Shown piece after piece: positions 10,145 through 19,375 of a DNA stretch of 64,000 bases (its first letter is position 1; every line of letters starts with the position of its first letter). The stretch is from Spirochaetales bacterium. GTDB taxonomy: Bacteria; Spirochaetota; Spirochaetia; SZUA-6; RPPD01. Made by a program: the position numbers and the translations under genes. A model generated the notes under the pieces. That model did no database searches. It was given only the letters and a program-made list of their open reading frames with translations, and had not been told where the DNA came from. The DNA is taken from NCBI GenBank assembly GCA_016929065.1, contig JAFGJO010000054.1:82588-146587 (forward strand), in the 5' to 3' direction.

Positions 10145-10753
10145 TTATTTGTCAGTATCGGCAGATTCTTCTGATGTTTCAGTTTCATCCGCTGCCGTTA
10201 CTTCAACTGCTTTTTCCTTGACCGATTCTTCAGAAACGGCTGATTCTACAGTCTCTTTTTTCCCTTTCGATTCTTTTTTCTTCGGGGATTTCTCCGGCTT
10301 CTCTTCGCTTTCGAATACTTTTACCGAGCCGCCGGCTTTTTCTATTTTTTCTTTTGCCTGTGCAGAAACCTTCTCGATCTCAACGATATATTTTTTGGTG
10401 CATTCACCGCGGCCGAGGATTTTGACCGCCTTCTCGGATTTTTTTATGAGTCCTTTTTCGGCAAGGCTCTCCAATGTAATGGCGGAACCGTCTTTAAAAA
10501 CAGCCAGATCATCGATGTTGACCGCGACAAACTGTTTTTTGAAAATCGAGTTTGAAAATCCCCTGCGTGCAATTCTTCTATATAAAGGCATCTGCCCGCC
10601 TTCAAAACCCGGACGAACTCCTCCGCCGGAGCGGGAATTCTGGCCTTTGTTACCACGGCCAGCTGTACAGCCTGTACCTGACGCAGCACCCCTGCCGACT
10701 CTCTTTTTTCTTTTTGTTGCACCCTTTGGCACCCGTATGCTAAATTCACTCAT
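10145..10753 (-). CDS. rplO: 50S ribosomal protein L15 with acidic/basic C-terminal extension
   Basis: The first 145 or so residues are typical L15 (GATKRKKRVGRG, GNKGQNSRSGGGVRPGFEGGQMPLYRR), a late-assembling large-subunit protein. An extension of about 55 residues then runs to residue 202. It is rich in Glu, Lys, Ser and Val (EKPEKSPKKKESKGKK, ETSEESADTDK), while most bacterial L15 proteins stop near 145-150. I chose the ATG at 10753, overlapping the rpmD stop by one base, with GAGGAG upstream. The in-frame GTG at 10756 is also possible. Confidence 0.96.
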   Translation of the reverse strand: MSEFSIRVPKGATKRKKRVGRGAASGTGCTAGRGNKGQNSRSGGGVRPGFEGGQMPLYRRIARRGFSNSIFKKQFVAVNIDDLAVFKDGSAITLESLAEKGLIKKSEKAVKILGRGECTKKYIVEIEKVSAQAKEKIEKAGGSVKVFESEEKPEKSPKKKESKGKKETVESAVSEESVKEKAVEVTAADETETSEESADTDK

Positions 10754-10947
10754 CACTTCATCTCCTCAACCTTAACCAGATGACCGACTGTACGAACCAT
10801 TCCCAGAATCTGTGCGCTCGATTCCTGAACCACATTCGAATTCAATTTACCAAGGCCAAGCGCCTTTACTGTTTTTTTTTGGTTCGGCTTTTGGCCGATA
10901 GTGCTTCGCACAAGGGTAATTTTTATTTTTTTCGCTTTTGCAGCCAT
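10753..10947 (-). CDS. rpmD: 50S ribosomal protein L30
   Basis: This is a 64-residue L30 ([47 protein letters not shown]). A GTG four codons upstream is in frame, but it lies in the rpsE stop region. The ATG at 10947 follows GGGGATAAC and gives the usual length. It starts 2 bases after rpsE and overlaps rplO by one base, so translation is probably coupled. Confidence 0.95.
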   Translation of the reverse strand: MAAKAKKIKITLVRSTIGQKPNQKKTVKALGLGKLNSNVVQESSAQILGMVRTVGHLVKVEEMK

Positions 10948-10949
10948 TG

Positions 10950-11447
10950 TTATCCCCACATCTCTTTTATGGTCTTGCCCCGGCTCTCTGATATTTTCCT
11001 GGCATCCAGCAGGTTGTCAAGACAGCGGAATGTCGCTTTGACAATGTTGGTCGCATTGGCACTGCCAAGCGATTTGCTTAAAATATCATGAACGCCCACT
11101 GCTTCCATCACCGCACGAACCGGCCCGCCGGCAATAATACCGGTACCGGGAGCGGCAGGTTTCAACAGAACACGGGCACCCTTGAATTTTTCTTCGATAA
11201 AATGTGGAATTGTACTCTTTTTTACCGAATACTTCTTCACATTTCTTCTGGCTTTTTCCAGGCTTTTCCGGATCGCCTCGGAAACATCATTGGCTTTTCC
11301 AAAACCGAATCCGGCGTTTCCTTTCCGGTCACCCACTACAGAAAGAGCAGAAAAAGAAAATCTGCGTCCGCCTTTTACAACTTTCGCAACTCTGTTCAAT
11401 TTTACAAGTTTTTCCACATATTCATTTGCATTATTGTCTTGTTCCAC
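10950..11447 (-). CDS. rpsE: 30S ribosomal protein S5
   Basis: This 165-residue S5 contributes to decoding accuracy and mRNA helicase activity. The N-terminal double-stranded RNA-binding domain is clear ([40 protein letters not shown]). The C-terminal domain follows ([27 protein letters not shown]). It has the Val-Gly-Asp loop where spectinomycin-resistance changes occur in other species. Gaps are 9 bases from rplR and 2 bases to rpmD. Confidence 0.97.
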   Translation of the reverse strand: MEQDNNANEYVEKLVKLNRVAKVVKGGRRFSFSALSVVGDRKGNAGFGFGKANDVSEAIRKSLEKARRNVKKYSVKKSTIPHFIEEKFKGARVLLKPAAPGTGIIAGGPVRAVMEAVGVHDILSKSLGSANATNIVKATFRCLDNLLDARKISESRGKTIKEMWG

Positions 11448-11456
11448 AAACTCCCC

Positions 11457-11816
11457 CTAAAATTCAATGCCGGCTTTTCGTATGCCGTCAGCGACAGCTT
11501 TTACGAGTCCGTGATATGCATAACCGTTTCTGTCGAATGCAATCGCCTGTATATTTTTTTTCTTCAACCGGGCACCGAATTCTTCTCCAATTTTACCAAT
11601 CGATTCAACAGTATTTTTTACCACCTTCAAATCCTTTTCAAGATTTGAAATTGAAGCGATCGTGGTTCCGTTCAGATCATCAATTGCCTGCAAATACGTG
11701 TATTTATTACTCTTGAAAATGGTCACTCTCGGCCGTTCAGCCGACGCTTTCAGCCTTTTTCTGATACTCATTTTTCGTCGATTTCTGCGACGTATCTTCT
11801 CTAGCTGCTTTTTCAT
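11457..11816 (-). CDS. rplR: 50S ribosomal protein L18
   Basis: This 119-residue 5S rRNA-binding protein has the core RLKASAERPRVTIFKSNKYTYLQAIDD and ends AYHGLVKAVADGIRKAGIEF. I chose the ATG at 11816, with GAGG five bases upstream, over a GTG two codons earlier. It lies between rplF (11 bases) and rpsE (9 bases). Confidence 0.96.
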   Translation of the reverse strand: MKKQLEKIRRRNRRKMSIRKRLKASAERPRVTIFKSNKYTYLQAIDDLNGTTIASISNLEKDLKVVKNTVESIGKIGEEFGARLKKKNIQAIAFDRNGYAYHGLVKAVADGIRKAGIEF

Positions 11817-11827
11817 AGACACCTCAA

Positions 11828-12364
11828 CTATTTAACACCTGTTTTTCCGACTTTCTTTCGGACATGTTCATCTTCATACCGGATGCCCTTGCCTTTATAC
11901 GGCTCCGGCGGTCTAAAACTTCGAATTTCAGAACAAACCTGTCCCAATCTCTGCTTGTCAATCGAGCTGACAACGACTTTATTTTGTTCAATATCTATTG
12001 TCACATCTTCAGGTATTGGATATTCAATGGGAAGTGAAAACCCCAGGTTAAAAATAACCGCATTTCCCTTTTTTTCCGCACGGTATCCAACACCATTAAT
12101 AATCAGTACTTTCCTGAAACCTTCAGAAACACCATGCACCATATTGAACACGAGCTTCCTGTACAGGCCATGAAGCGAACGTACTTTGCCTATATCGCTT
12201 GAACGGGTCACAATAACCTGTCCGTCAACAAGTTCAATGGTTATATCAGGTTTATACTGTAATTCAAGTTTTCCCTTCGGCCCTTCTACTTTAACAAGAT
12301 TATTTGCAATTTCAACCTTGACACCCTGGGCAACAGGGACCGGCAGTTTACCAATTCTTGACAT
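11828..12364 (-). CDS. rplF: 50S ribosomal protein L6
   Basis: This 178-residue L6 has the usual two repeated domains. It begins MSRIGKLPVPVAQGVKVEI and carries the signature PEPYKGKGIRYEDEHVRKKVGK at its end. It binds near the sarcin-ricin loop at the factor-binding site. It is preceded by rpsH with an 18-base gap. Confidence 0.97.
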   Translation of the reverse strand: MSRIGKLPVPVAQGVKVEIANNLVKVEGPKGKLELQYKPDITIELVDGQVIVTRSSDIGKVRSLHGLYRKLVFNMVHGVSEGFRKVLIINGVGYRAEKKGNAVIFNLGFSLPIEYPIPEDVTIDIEQNKVVVSSIDKQRLGQVCSEIRSFRPPEPYKGKGIRYEDEHVRKKVGKTGVK

Positions 12365-12382
12365 TATACTCCCCTTTTTGCC

Positions 12383-12781
12383 TTACCATACACTGCAGAT
12401 AAGTTCGCCACCAAGCTTTTTGTCTACAGCTTTTTTTCCGGTGGTCACTCCCTGCGATGTAGAGACAATCAATACACCAAACCCGTTAAACACACGGGGC
12501 ATTTTTTCATATCCGGAATAAAACCGTCTGCCCGGCGTAGAATATCTTTTAATTCCATGGATAACAGGATTCAGTTTCTCATCATATTTTAAAAATATAC
12601 GAATAAAATTCTTTCCTTCTTCAACATGCTTTTTGAAATTCTTGATATATCCTTCATTCTTCAAAATCTTCACGATTTCAAGTTTTATCTTTGATGGTGA
12701 AATATCAACCTTTTCAAATTTCGCATGAATTCCGTTACGGATTTTCGTAAGCATGTCCGCGATTGGATCAGATACGCTCAT
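12383..12781 (-). CDS. rpsH: 30S ribosomal protein S8
   Basis: This 132-residue S8 begins [22 protein letters not shown] and ends with the family signature [25 protein letters not shown]8 binds 16S rRNA early in assembly. In E. coli it represses the spc operon at the rplE leader; no such structure was identified here. It lies 17 bases after rpsN. Confidence 0.97.
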   Translation of the reverse strand: MSVSDPIADMLTKIRNGIHAKFEKVDISPSKIKLEIVKILKNEGYIKNFKKHVEEGKNFIRIFLKYDEKLNPVIHGIKRYSTPGRRFYSGYEKMPRVFNGFGVLIVSTSQGVTTGKKAVDKKLGGELICSVW

Positions 12782-12798
12782 TCTTCAACTCCTTGCTT

Positions 12799-12984
12799 TT
12801 ACCAGCTCGATTTTGTGACACCGGGCAACTTGCCTTCGTGAGCAAGCTGTCTGAAACACAGTCTGCACATCTGAAATTTTCTCATAAATGCCCTTTGTCT
12901 TCCACATATTTTACAGCGATTTACCTTCCGTGTTTTATACTTGGGCTTCCGCTGTGATTTTACAATCATTGCTGTTCGTGCCAT
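12799..12984 (-). CDS. rpsN: 30S ribosomal protein S14, zinc-binding short form
   Basis: This is a 61-residue S14 of the short type Z, with the zinc cysteines Cys24, Cys27, Cys40 and Cys43 ([15 protein letters not shown]). It ends [11 protein letters not shown] as usual. The short zinc form in the spc operon is typical of Gram-positive bacteria, spirochaetes and several other phyla, and unlike the roughly 100-residue enterobacterial form. It lies 11 bases after rplE and 17 before rpsH. Confidence 0.97.
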   Translation of the reverse strand: MARTAMIVKSQRKPKYKTRKVNRCKICGRQRAFMRKFQMCRLCFRQLAHEGKLPGVTKSSW

Positions 12985-12995
12985 AATCTCACTCC

Positions 12996-13553
12996 CTATT
13001 TTCTGAAGGGCATTCCCATTTTCTGCAGAAGGCTTTTCGCCTCTGCATCGGTTTTTGCCGTTGTTCCTATTACAATATTCATACCGCTGATGCGTTCAAT
13101 TTTATCGTAGTCAATTTCCGGAAAAATGATCTGCTCCTTGATACCGAGCGCATAATTCCCGTGCCCGTCAAAAGCATTCGGATTGATACCGCGGAAGTCC
13201 TTGACACGCGGCAATGCAACATTAACCAGCCGGTCATAAAACTCGTACATGCGTGTTCCGCGCAATGTCACCATTGCACCGATTTCCATACCCTGGCGCA
13301 GTTTGAACGCAGCAATCGATTTTTTTGCTTTCGTGGTAACTGCCTTGCTCCCGGTGATCTGACCAAGCTCCTTGACGACGGCGTCAAGCAATTTCTTGTT
13401 CGCAATCGCATCGCCACATCCGACACTGACGACTATTTTTTCCATTTTTGGAACCTGCATCGGTGTTTTGTACGTAAATTCTTCTTGCAGCTGTTTTGTG
13501 ACTTTTTCATTATAAAAAGTCTTCAGCCGTGCTGTTATTTTTTCCGCAGCCAT
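12996..13553 (-). CDS. rplE: 50S ribosomal protein L5
   Basis: This 185-residue 5S rRNA-binding protein has the core [41 protein letters not shown], and RDFRGIN-type segments near the C-terminus. I chose the ATG at 13553, whose A is the last base of the rplX stop codon. An upstream in-frame start would lie inside rplX and add nine non-family residues. The one-base overlap suggests translational coupling. Confidence 0.96.
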   Translation of the reverse strand: MAAEKITARLKTFYNEKVTKQLQEEFTYKTPMQVPKMEKIVVSVGCGDAIANKKLLDAVVKELGQITGSKAVTTKAKKSIAAFKLRQGMEIGAMVTLRGTRMYEFYDRLVNVALPRVKDFRGINPNAFDGHGNYALGIKEQIIFPEIDYDKIERISGMNIVIGTTAKTDAEAKSLLQKMGMPFRK

Positions 13554-13879
13554 TACAGTTGCTCCCCACATTTTTTGCAAATTCTGCTTTTCAGATCCTT
13601 GTCGAGTTTAAACCCGATCCGGGTCGGTCCGCATTTTTTACACATGATCATGACATTTGACAGTTTGATCGGTGCCTCAATCTCCTTGATACCGCCTTTT
13701 TCATTCTGCTTTCTTTGTTTCATGGCCTTTTTAACGAGATTGAGCCCTTCCACGATAACTGTCGCGTTCACTCTATTTATACGTAAAATCCTGCCAGATT
13801 TTCCGTTTTCTTTTCCTTTAATAATTTTTACCACATCATCTTTTTTCAGTTTTGTTGTCTTGGCTTTTTCTTTTACCAT
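13553..13879 (-). CDS. rplX: 50S ribosomal protein L24 with zinc ribbon
   Basis: This 108-residue L24 has an N-terminal KOW domain ([23 protein letters not shown]), which initiates large-subunit assembly. Its C-terminus carries four cysteines (Cys80, Cys83, Cys101, Cys104; [15 protein letters not shown]), as in many non-enteric L24 proteins. It lies 10 bases after rplN and overlaps rplE by one base. Confidence 0.97.
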   Translation of the reverse strand: MVKEKAKTTKLKKDDVVKIIKGKENGKSGRILRINRVNATVIVEGLNLVKKAMKQRKQNEKGGIKEIEAPIKLSNVMIMCKKCGPTRIGFKLDKDLKSRICKKCGEQL

Positions 13880-13889
13880 TCTGCCCCTC

Positions 13890-14258
13890 CTATAACACTT
13901 CCGGTGCGAGTGAAACGATCTTCATGTAGTTCTTTTCACGCAACTCACGGGCAACTGGTCCAAAAATACGTTTGCCTTTTGGATTCTTGTTTGTATCAAT
14001 CAAAACACACGCGTTATCATCAAATCTGATGTAACTGCCGTCAGCCCTTTTGTAACTGCTTTTTATTCTTACAATCACTGCACGTTCAACAGCACCCTTT
14101 TTTATCGGGTTGTTGGGAAGCGTGTCCTTCACTGCGACAACAATCACATCACCAATTGATGCATACTTTCTTTTTGAGCCGCCAAGGACCTTAATACACA
14201 TCACTTTTTTCGCGCCGCTGTTATCAGCAACGTTCAAATATGTTCTCATCTGGATCAT
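13890..14258 (-). CDS. rplN: 50S ribosomal protein L14
   Basis: This 122-residue L14 ([54 protein letters not shown]) matches the family end to end. L14 sits at the subunit interface and is the docking site for RsfS and some trans-acting factors. It is followed by rplX after 10 bases. Confidence 0.97.
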   Translation of the reverse strand: MIQMRTYLNVADNSGAKKVMCIKVLGGSKRKYASIGDVIVVAVKDTLPNNPIKKGAVERAVIVRIKSSYKRADGSYIRFDDNACVLIDTNKNPKGKRIFGPVARELREKNYMKIVSLAPEVL

Positions 14259-14278
14259 AACAACACCTTTTAGAAAAT

Positions 14279-14551
14279 CTATTTCGCTCTTTCAACAATC
14301 TCAAGAAGCTTCCAACATTTTTCCTTTGAGATTGGCCGTGTTTCTATTACGCGTACGGTATCGCCAATATTACATTCGCTTTTTTCGTCATGCGCTTTTA
14401 CCTTCTTGGACCGGGTCAGATACTTCTTGTAAATCGGATGAAGTTTTCTCTGCTCAACCAACACGACAATGGTCTTCTGCATTTTATTACTGACGACTTT
14501 TCCGGTAAATATCTTCTTCCCTGTCTTTGGGATAATCGTTTTCTCTTCCAC
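14279..14551 (-). CDS. rpsQ: 30S ribosomal protein S17
   Basis: This is a 90-residue S17, an OB-fold protein that binds 16S rRNA early. The core is [31 protein letters not shown] and the motif [23 protein letters not shown] is intact. It lies 11 bases after rpmC and 20 before rplN. Confidence 0.97.
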   Translation of the reverse strand: MEEKTIIPKTGKKIFTGKVVSNKMQKTIVVLVEQRKLHPIYKKYLTRSKKVKAHDEKSECNIGDTVRVIETRPISKEKCWKLLEIVERAK

Positions 14552-14562
14552 AGTTCTCCCCT

Positions 14563-14763
14563 CTATTGTTTCCTGATACCCAGGTCAAATTCGTGAATCA
14601 GCGTATTCAGCCGTGCTATTTTTTTCCGCATGTTCCGCTTTTCAACTTCATTATCAATATGTCCGACAACGGAATTAAACCGGTGATCTGAGTATTTTTT
14701 TACCAGCTCATCTTTTTTTGTAAGTAATTCCTTGTATGAAAGCTCGTTAAATGAATCCCGCAT
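14563..14763 (-). CDS. rpmC: 50S ribosomal protein L29
   Basis: This is a 66-residue L29, a helical hairpin protein at the tunnel exit where SRP and trigger factor dock. It reads [24 protein letters not shown] and ends [19 protein letters not shown]. It begins one base after the rplP stop, so the two are probably translationally coupled. Confidence 0.95.
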   Translation of the reverse strand: MRDSFNELSYKELLTKKDELVKKYSDHRFNSVVGHIDNEVEKRNMRKKIARLNTLIHEFDLGIRKQ

Positions 14764-14764
14764 T

Positions 14765-15184
14765 TTATTGCTCCATATCTCTTCTCATGATAAATTTAGT
14801 CTTGATAGGGAGCTTGTTCCCGGCAAGCCGGATGGCGCTTTCAGCCAGCTCCTTTTCAACACCCGCAATCTCAAACATCACGGCGCCTTTTTGTACTACG
14901 GCGACCCAGTATTCCGGGTTGCCTTTTCCTTTTCCCATGCGTGTTTCTGCAGGTTTTTTTGTATATGGCTTGTCCGGAAATACCCGAATCCAGACCTTGC
15001 CGCCCCTTTTTATATGACGGGTCATGGCAATACGTGCTGCTTCGATTTGTCTGTTTGTAATCCATTTTGATTCAAGAGCAAGCAGGCCAAAGTCGCCGTA
15101 CGCAATGGTATTTCCACGAGTTGCGCTGGTTTCTTTCCAGGATCTCATCTGTTTTCTGTATTTTGTTCGTTTTGGACTAAGCAT
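14765..15184 (-). CDS. rplP: 50S ribosomal protein L16
   Basis: This 139-residue L16 organises the A-site tRNA region. It begins [16 protein letters not shown] and contains [44 protein letters not shown] and [22 protein letters not shown]. The start lies eight bases inside rpsC. The Arg that some bacteria hydroxylate lies in the conserved block but cannot be judged from sequence. Confidence 0.97.
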   Translation of the reverse strand: MLSPKRTKYRKQMRSWKETSATRGNTIAYGDFGLLALESKWITNRQIEAARIAMTRHIKRGGKVWIRVFPDKPYTKKPAETRMGKGKGNPEYWVAVVQKGAVMFEIAGVEKELAESAIRLAGNKLPIKTKFIMRRDMEQ

Positions 15185-15887
15185 CTTCTTTAGAACTCCT
15201 TGTCTTCTGCGGCTGACTCCTTAACAGACTTCCTGCATCATCTTTCCGGTCTTTATCGTATACTTCTCCGTGGAAGACCCACACCTTGACCCCGATAACA
15301 CCAAACGTGGTGTTTGCATGTTCCAGGCCGTAATCTATATCCGCCCGGAATGTGTGAAGAGGAATGCGTCCTTCTTTCTGCTCTTCATTACGGGCAATTT
15401 CTGCACCGCCAAGACGGCCGGACAGCTTGATTTTCACGCCCTGCACACCGCTTTTCATGGCATTGGAAATAGCCATTTTCATGACACGCCGAAAAGGGGC
15501 TCTGTTTTTCAACTGGCGTCCGACGTTCACAGCGATCAATTGTGCACATGTTTCCGGATTTTTAATTTCTTTTATTTTAATCTGTATCTTTTTTCCAATC
15601 AGCTTTTTTACGTCGTTACCGAGCTTTTCAATATTCGCGCCTTTTGCACCGATAATTGCTCCAGGTCTTCCCGCATGCATGATCACGGTAATTCGTTGCG
15701 GGTGCCGGACAATTTCTATGTCAGCTACTTCACCGCCGGCGGTATCCGGACTTTTTTCCAGATATTTCCGTATTTTCAGGTCCTCGTGCAGTGAGTGTGC
15801 ATACTCTTTCGGATCTGCAAACCACTTTGATTTCCAATATTTATTGATATTTAACCGTAATCCGTATGGATGAACCTTTTGTCCCAT
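15177..15887 (-). CDS. rpsC: 30S ribosomal protein S3
   Basis: This 236-residue S3 begins [20 protein letters not shown]. It has a KH-type RNA-binding domain ([19 protein letters not shown]) and the C-terminal S3 domain ([44 protein letters not shown]). S3 lines the mRNA entry tunnel. It overlaps rplP by eight bases and lies 14 bases after rplV. Confidence 0.97.
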   Translation of the reverse strand: MGQKVHPYGLRLNINKYWKSKWFADPKEYAHSLHEDLKIRKYLEKSPDTAGGEVADIEIVRHPQRITVIMHAGRPGAIIGAKGANIEKLGNDVKKLIGKKIQIKIKEIKNPETCAQLIAVNVGRQLKNRAPFRRVMKMAISNAMKSGVQGVKIKLSGRLGGAEIARNEEQKEGRIPLHTFRADIDYGLEHANTTFGVIGVKVWVFHGEVYDKDRKDDAGSLLRSQPQKTRSSKEDA

Positions 15888-15901
15888 ATTCTGCCTTCCT
15901 A

Positions 15902-16249
15902 TTATATTTCGCTCACGGTCACCATGACATGACTGGAACGTTTATACTGAACATCCGCTCTTCTTCTCGCACGAGCCCAAATTCTCTTTGCGCGCGGTCC
16001 ATCATTAACCTGCAGCTCATGGACATACAACATATCTTCATCGATCTTTTTATTCCGATACATTGCGTTTGCAGCAGCGGATTGAATCACTTTTTTGAGG
16101 ATTCTCGCGCCTTTCTGCGGCATTGTCTCGAGCAAGGCGATTGCCTCCGGATATGGTTTTTTCCGCACAATATCTGCAAGAGGACGAACCTTTGAAGGTG
16201 CAATCCAGACAAACCGTGCTGTTGCTTTATATTCTATTTTCTCTGCCAT
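15902..16249 (-). CDS. rplV: 50S ribosomal protein L22
   Basis: This 115-residue L22 has the core KATARFVWIAPSKVRPLADIVRKKPYPEA. The beta-hairpin that lines the exit tunnel follows (NDGPRAKRIWARARRRADVQYKRSSHVMV). Changes in this loop give macrolide resistance in other species; nothing unusual is visible here. It lies 12 bases after rpsS. Confidence 0.97.
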   Translation of the reverse strand: MAEKIEYKATARFVWIAPSKVRPLADIVRKKPYPEAIALLETMPQKGARILKKVIQSAAANAMYRNKKIDEDMLYVHELQVNDGPRAKRIWARARRRADVQYKRSSHVMVTVSEI

Positions 16250-16261
16250 TGTTTTTACCCG

Positions 16262-16540
16262 CTATTTTGAAGCTTTTTTATCAGAACCCGCATGACTGCG
16301 AAAAATTCTTGTCGGTGCGAATTCACCAAGTTTATGACCAACAAGGTTTTCTGTAATATATACAGGCACCCAGGTCTTTCCGTTGTATACAGAAATGGTA
16401 AGTCCTACCATTTCCGGGATAATTGTTGAACAGCGGGAGTAGGTTTTAAACATTCTCTTTTCCCCGCTCTTCTGCTGATCAACAACTCTTTTATAGAGGC
16501 TTTTCTCGATAAATGGCCCTTTCTTGATTGATCGTGACAC
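16262..16540 (-). CDS. rpsS: 30S ribosomal protein S19
   Basis: This 92-residue S19 has the N-terminus [19 protein letters not shown] and the signature [28 protein letters not shown]. It sits in the small-subunit head with S13. It lies 9 bases after rplB and 12 before rplV. Confidence 0.97.
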   Translation of the reverse strand: MSRSIKKGPFIEKSLYKRVVDQQKSGEKRMFKTYSRCSTIIPEMVGLTISVYNGKTWVPVYITENLVGHKLGEFAPTRIFRSHAGSDKKASK

Positions 16541-16549
16541 TGTGCTCTC

Positions 16550-17374
16550 CTATTTTCTGCGCTTTACAATAAATTTGCTCGTCGTTTTACGCTTTTTCCT
16601 GGTCTTGTAACCCTTTGTCGGTTTTCCCCAAGGAGTAACCGGATGACGGCCTCCGGAGGTTTTTCCTTCACCACCACCATGAGGATGATCGTGCGGATTC
16701 ATGACAACACCGCGGACTTTCGGACGCCGGCCAAGCCAGCGAGACCTTCCGGCCTTTCCAAGGCTGACATTCATTTTGTCTTCATTACCAATTTCGCCAA
16801 TAGTCGCATAGCATTTTTTAAACACCATTCTCATTTCGCCTGACGGCAATTTAATGGTAACATAATCGCCTTCTTTAGCCACGACGGTAGCACTGGTCCC
16901 TGCTGCACGTACCAGCTGGCCGCCTCTCCCCTTTTCAAGCTCAACATTATGCACACTGATACCCAAAGGAATATTTTCCAAAGGAAGCGCGTTGCCGTTA
17001 TTCAAGGGAGCCTTTGGGCCGCTGACAATCGTGTCACCTACTGCAAGACCCTTCGGGGCAACAATATACCGTTTCTCACCATCAATATAATGGATCAGGG
17101 AAATAAAGGCACTTCGGTTCGGGTCATATTCAACACTGACGACCTTTCCCTCGATGTCGTATTTGTCTCTTTTAAAGTCAATGATTCGATACAGTCTTTT
17201 GTGACGTCCGCCTCTGCGGCGCACTGAAATTCTGCCATTCGACGCACGGCCTGCTTTGCATGGCAAAGCTTCACATAAAGATTTCTCCGGATTTTTCCGG
17301 GTAATCTCTTCAAATCCAAGACCTGTTTTATAACGTAACCCCGGCGTTACCGGTTTATACTTCTTAATACCCAC
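16550..17374 (-). CDS. rplB: 50S ribosomal protein L2
   Basis: This 274-residue L2 is needed for peptidyl-transferase centre assembly. It has the SH3-like and OB domains and the signature [26 protein letters not shown], with the conserved His in that loop. A 53-base spacer separates it from rplW, the longest inside the S10 cluster. The spacer shows no clear hairpin. Confidence 0.97.
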   Translation of the reverse strand: MGIKKYKPVTPGLRYKTGLGFEEITRKNPEKSLCEALPCKAGRASNGRISVRRRGGRHKRLYRIIDFKRDKYDIEGKVVSVEYDPNRSAFISLIHYIDGEKRYIVAPKGLAVGDTIVSGPKAPLNNGNALPLENIPLGISVHNVELEKGRGGQLVRAAGTSATVVAKEGDYVTIKLPSGEMRMVFKKCYATIGEIGNEDKMNVSLGKAGRSRWLGRRPKVRGVVMNPHDHPHGGGEGKTSGGRHPVTPWGKPTKGYKTRKKRKTTSKFIVKRRK

Positions 17375-17427
17375 GGTATTACCCTCTTTCTCCCAAAGCT
17401 TTTATACCTGACGTATAAAACGCAGTT

Positions 17428-17712
17428 TTATGCACCTTCAAAAGCAGAAATTGTTTCATCCTTCGGAAGTGTCACAATTGCCTTTTTCCAGGTTGCTGTA
17501 TATCCCAGTTTATACCGGACTCTCTTCGGCTTTCCTTTGACATTGATAATCCGGCACTCGGTACAATGAACATTAAACATTTCCTTTAACGCCCGTTTTA
17601 CCTGAAATTTATTCGCCCTTGAATCAACCCTGAACACGTATCTTTTTACTTCTTTTAACCGGTTTGTTTTTTCGGTAACAACCGGTGCAATAATTACCTT
17701 CGATGCTTCCAT
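17428..17712 (-). CDS. rplW: 50S ribosomal protein L23
   Basis: This 94-residue L23 sits at the tunnel exit and docks trigger factor and SRP. Core motifs are IAPVVTEKTNRL, YVFRVDSRANKFQVKRALKEMFNV and KRVRYKLGYTATWKKAIVTL. It begins two bases after the rplD stop, and its GGAGG ribosome site lies within the end of rplD. Confidence 0.96.
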   Translation of the reverse strand: MEASKVIIAPVVTEKTNRLKEVKRYVFRVDSRANKFQVKRALKEMFNVHCTECRIINVKGKPKRVRYKLGYTATWKKAIVTLPKDETISAFEGA

Positions 17713-17714
17713 TC

Positions 17715-18341
17715 TTACTTGCCTCCGTAAAATGTGTTCAGACTGGCTGCTGCATTTTCAAACATGATCACTTTTTTTGAATAAAACAGCGTATGTGCCG
17801 ACAATTTATTGTATGTCTGAAGCTTCAGCCAGGCAATATTGGAGCCAGCTCTTTTCAGCATGACATTGTCATCAGCGATAATAAGAATTGTTTTCTCTTT
17901 TCCAGTGACCTTTTCAAGTGTCTTGATTAAATCTTTTGTTTTTCCTGATTCCACATTAAAATCTTCAATAATTTTAAGAACATCTGTTTTATTCTTGAGA
18001 CTCAATATCGACTTCATTGCCAGCCGCTTCACCTTCTTGGGAAGCGTATAACTGTAATCTCTGGGTTTGGGACCAAACGTGGTACCTCCGCCTACCCATA
18101 CAGGCGATTTTTTATCACCAGCACGCGCGCGGCCGGTCCCCTTCTGTCTCCAGGGCCGGGCATTACTGCCGTGCACTTCGGCTCTTGTTTTTGTTGAGGC
18201 AGTACCCACTCTTTTATTCGCATTTTCATTACGAATAGCGTGATAGATTGCACCTTCGCTTACTTCTCTGCCGAACACGTCATCGGCCAGTTCAATCTCT
18301 CGAGCAACGCTGCCGTCGGTCTTATAGACTTTCGCTTTCAT
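17715..18341 (-). CDS. rplD: 50S ribosomal protein L4
   Basis: This 208-residue L4 has the tunnel loop (NARPWRQKGTGRARAGDKKSPVWVGGGTTFGPKPRDY). In E. coli it represses the S10 operon through its leader. I chose the ATG at 18341 with AGGTG directly upstream; a GTG one codon earlier is in frame. It starts 14 bases after rplC. Confidence 0.96.
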   Translation of the reverse strand: MKAKVYKTDGSVAREIELADDVFGREVSEGAIYHAIRNENANKRVGTASTKTRAEVHGSNARPWRQKGTGRARAGDKKSPVWVGGGTTFGPKPRDYSYTLPKKVKRLAMKSILSLKNKTDVLKIIEDFNVESGKTKDLIKTLEKVTGKEKTILIIADDNVMLKRAGSNIAWLKLQTYNKLSAHTLFYSKKVIMFENAAASLNTFYGGK

Positions 18342-18355
18342 CACCTAAATCCCTC

Positions 18356-18976
18356 TTACTTCCTCTTTGCAGTGGAAACAATAACCATATTGTTGATTGC
18401 TCCGGGTACTGAGCCGCGCAAAAGCAGCATTTTATTTTCCTGATCAACACGGACAATTTCCAGATTCTGTACAGTTCGTTTCACATTTCCCATGTGTCCG
18501 GGCATCTTTTTTCCCGGGAATACCCGTGATGGCCAGGCACATTGCCCCGTTGATCCCATTCCGCGATGAAATTTGGAACCATGCGTCGCTCTTCCGCCTC
18601 CAAATCCGTATCGTTTCATAACGCCCTGGGATCCTTTCCCCTTTGAAACTCCAATAACATCGACAAAACCGACACCGTCAAACAATTCCACACCCAGCTT
18701 GTCGCCGACTGCACATTCTTTGCCGTAATCACGGAATTCCCGCAGATATCTGCACGGCTCGATCCCTTCCGGGTATTGCCCGGCTACAGGCTTTATTACT
18801 CTTTTCTGCTTAATCTTATCTGCACCAAGAATAATCGCATCATATCCATTTTTTTCTTTTGTTCTCTGCCCGACAACGACATTTTCTTCTATTTGTACAA
18901 CTGTTACCGGAACGAGCGAACCATCCTCCGAGAAGACTTGCGTCATGCCGACTTTTTTACCGATCACCGCGATCAT
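18356..18976 (-). CDS. rplC: 50S ribosomal protein L3
   Basis: This 206-residue L3 begins [19 protein letters not shown]. It has the family signature [21 protein letters not shown], which reaches toward the peptidyl-transferase centre. I chose the ATG at 18976, with GAGGAAAG upstream. An in-frame GTG at 18988 would overlap the rpsJ stop and add four residues not seen in the family. Confidence 0.96.
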   Translation of the reverse strand: MIAVIGKKVGMTQVFSEDGSLVPVTVVQIEENVVVGQRTKEKNGYDAIILGADKIKQKRVIKPVAGQYPEGIEPCRYLREFRDYGKECAVGDKLGVELFDGVGFVDVIGVSKGKGSQGVMKRYGFGGGRATHGSKFHRGMGSTGQCAWPSRVFPGKKMPGHMGNVKRTVQNLEIVRVDQENKMLLLRGSVPGAINNMVIVSTAKRK

Positions 18977-18984
18977 ATCTTTCC

Positions 18985-19293
18985 TCACTGCTTAATTTCA
19001 ACATCCACACCGGCAGGCAATTCCAGCTTCATCAAAGCATCCATTACTGCAGATGTCGGTTCAATAATATCAATCAATCGTTTATGCGTTCGCATCTCGA
19101 ATTGTTCACGAGCTTTTTTGTTTACATGCGGAGAACGAAGCACTGTAAATTTGTTTATGCGGGTCGGAAGCGGAATTGGACCAGCCACTTTCGAGCCTGC
19201 CTTAATGACAGTCTTCACAATTGATTTTGCGCTTTTGTCAATCAGCTCAACATCAAATCCCCTGAGCCGAACTCTTATACGTTCCTTTACCAT
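18985..19293 (-). CDS. rpsJ: 30S ribosomal protein S10 (NusE)
   Basis: This 102-residue S10 begins [19 protein letters not shown] and contains [30 protein letters not shown]10 also acts as NusE, linking NusG and the polymerase to the ribosome. An in-frame GTG seven codons upstream exists, but the ATG at 19293, with GAGGAAAGGG upstream, gives the standard length. It is the first gene after the tuf hairpin at 19317-19352. Confidence 0.96.
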   Translation of the reverse strand: MVKERIRVRLRGFDVELIDKSAKSIVKTVIKAGSKVAGPIPLPTRINKFTVLRSPHVNKKAREQFEMRTHKRLIDIIEPTSAVMDALMKLELPAGVDVEIKQ

Positions 19294-19316
19294 GTCCCTT
19301 TCCTCATTCTCCACAT

Positions 19317-19352
19317 AAAAGGGTTCCTGGATCCAAAGGGCCCAGGAACCCT
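19317..19352 (-). terminator. Hairpin plus U-run between tuf and rpsJ (terminator or attenuator)
   Basis: On the minus strand AGGGTTCCTGG and CCAGGAACCCT form a perfect 11-bp stem with an 11-base loop, followed by TTTT. It lies in the 82-base gap between tuf and rpsJ. It could end the str transcript fully, or act as a partial terminator that lowers read-through into the S10 genes. No strong promoter consensus is visible between it and rpsJ, which favours a partial terminator. Confidence 0.7.
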
Positions 19353-19375
19353 GTCTGTATTAATATTTCGTCTGG

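Noticed and set aside
13161..13895. Plus-strand open frame of 244 codons over rplE and rplX
   Set aside because: It is antisense to two certain ribosomal protein genes and has no ribosome site.
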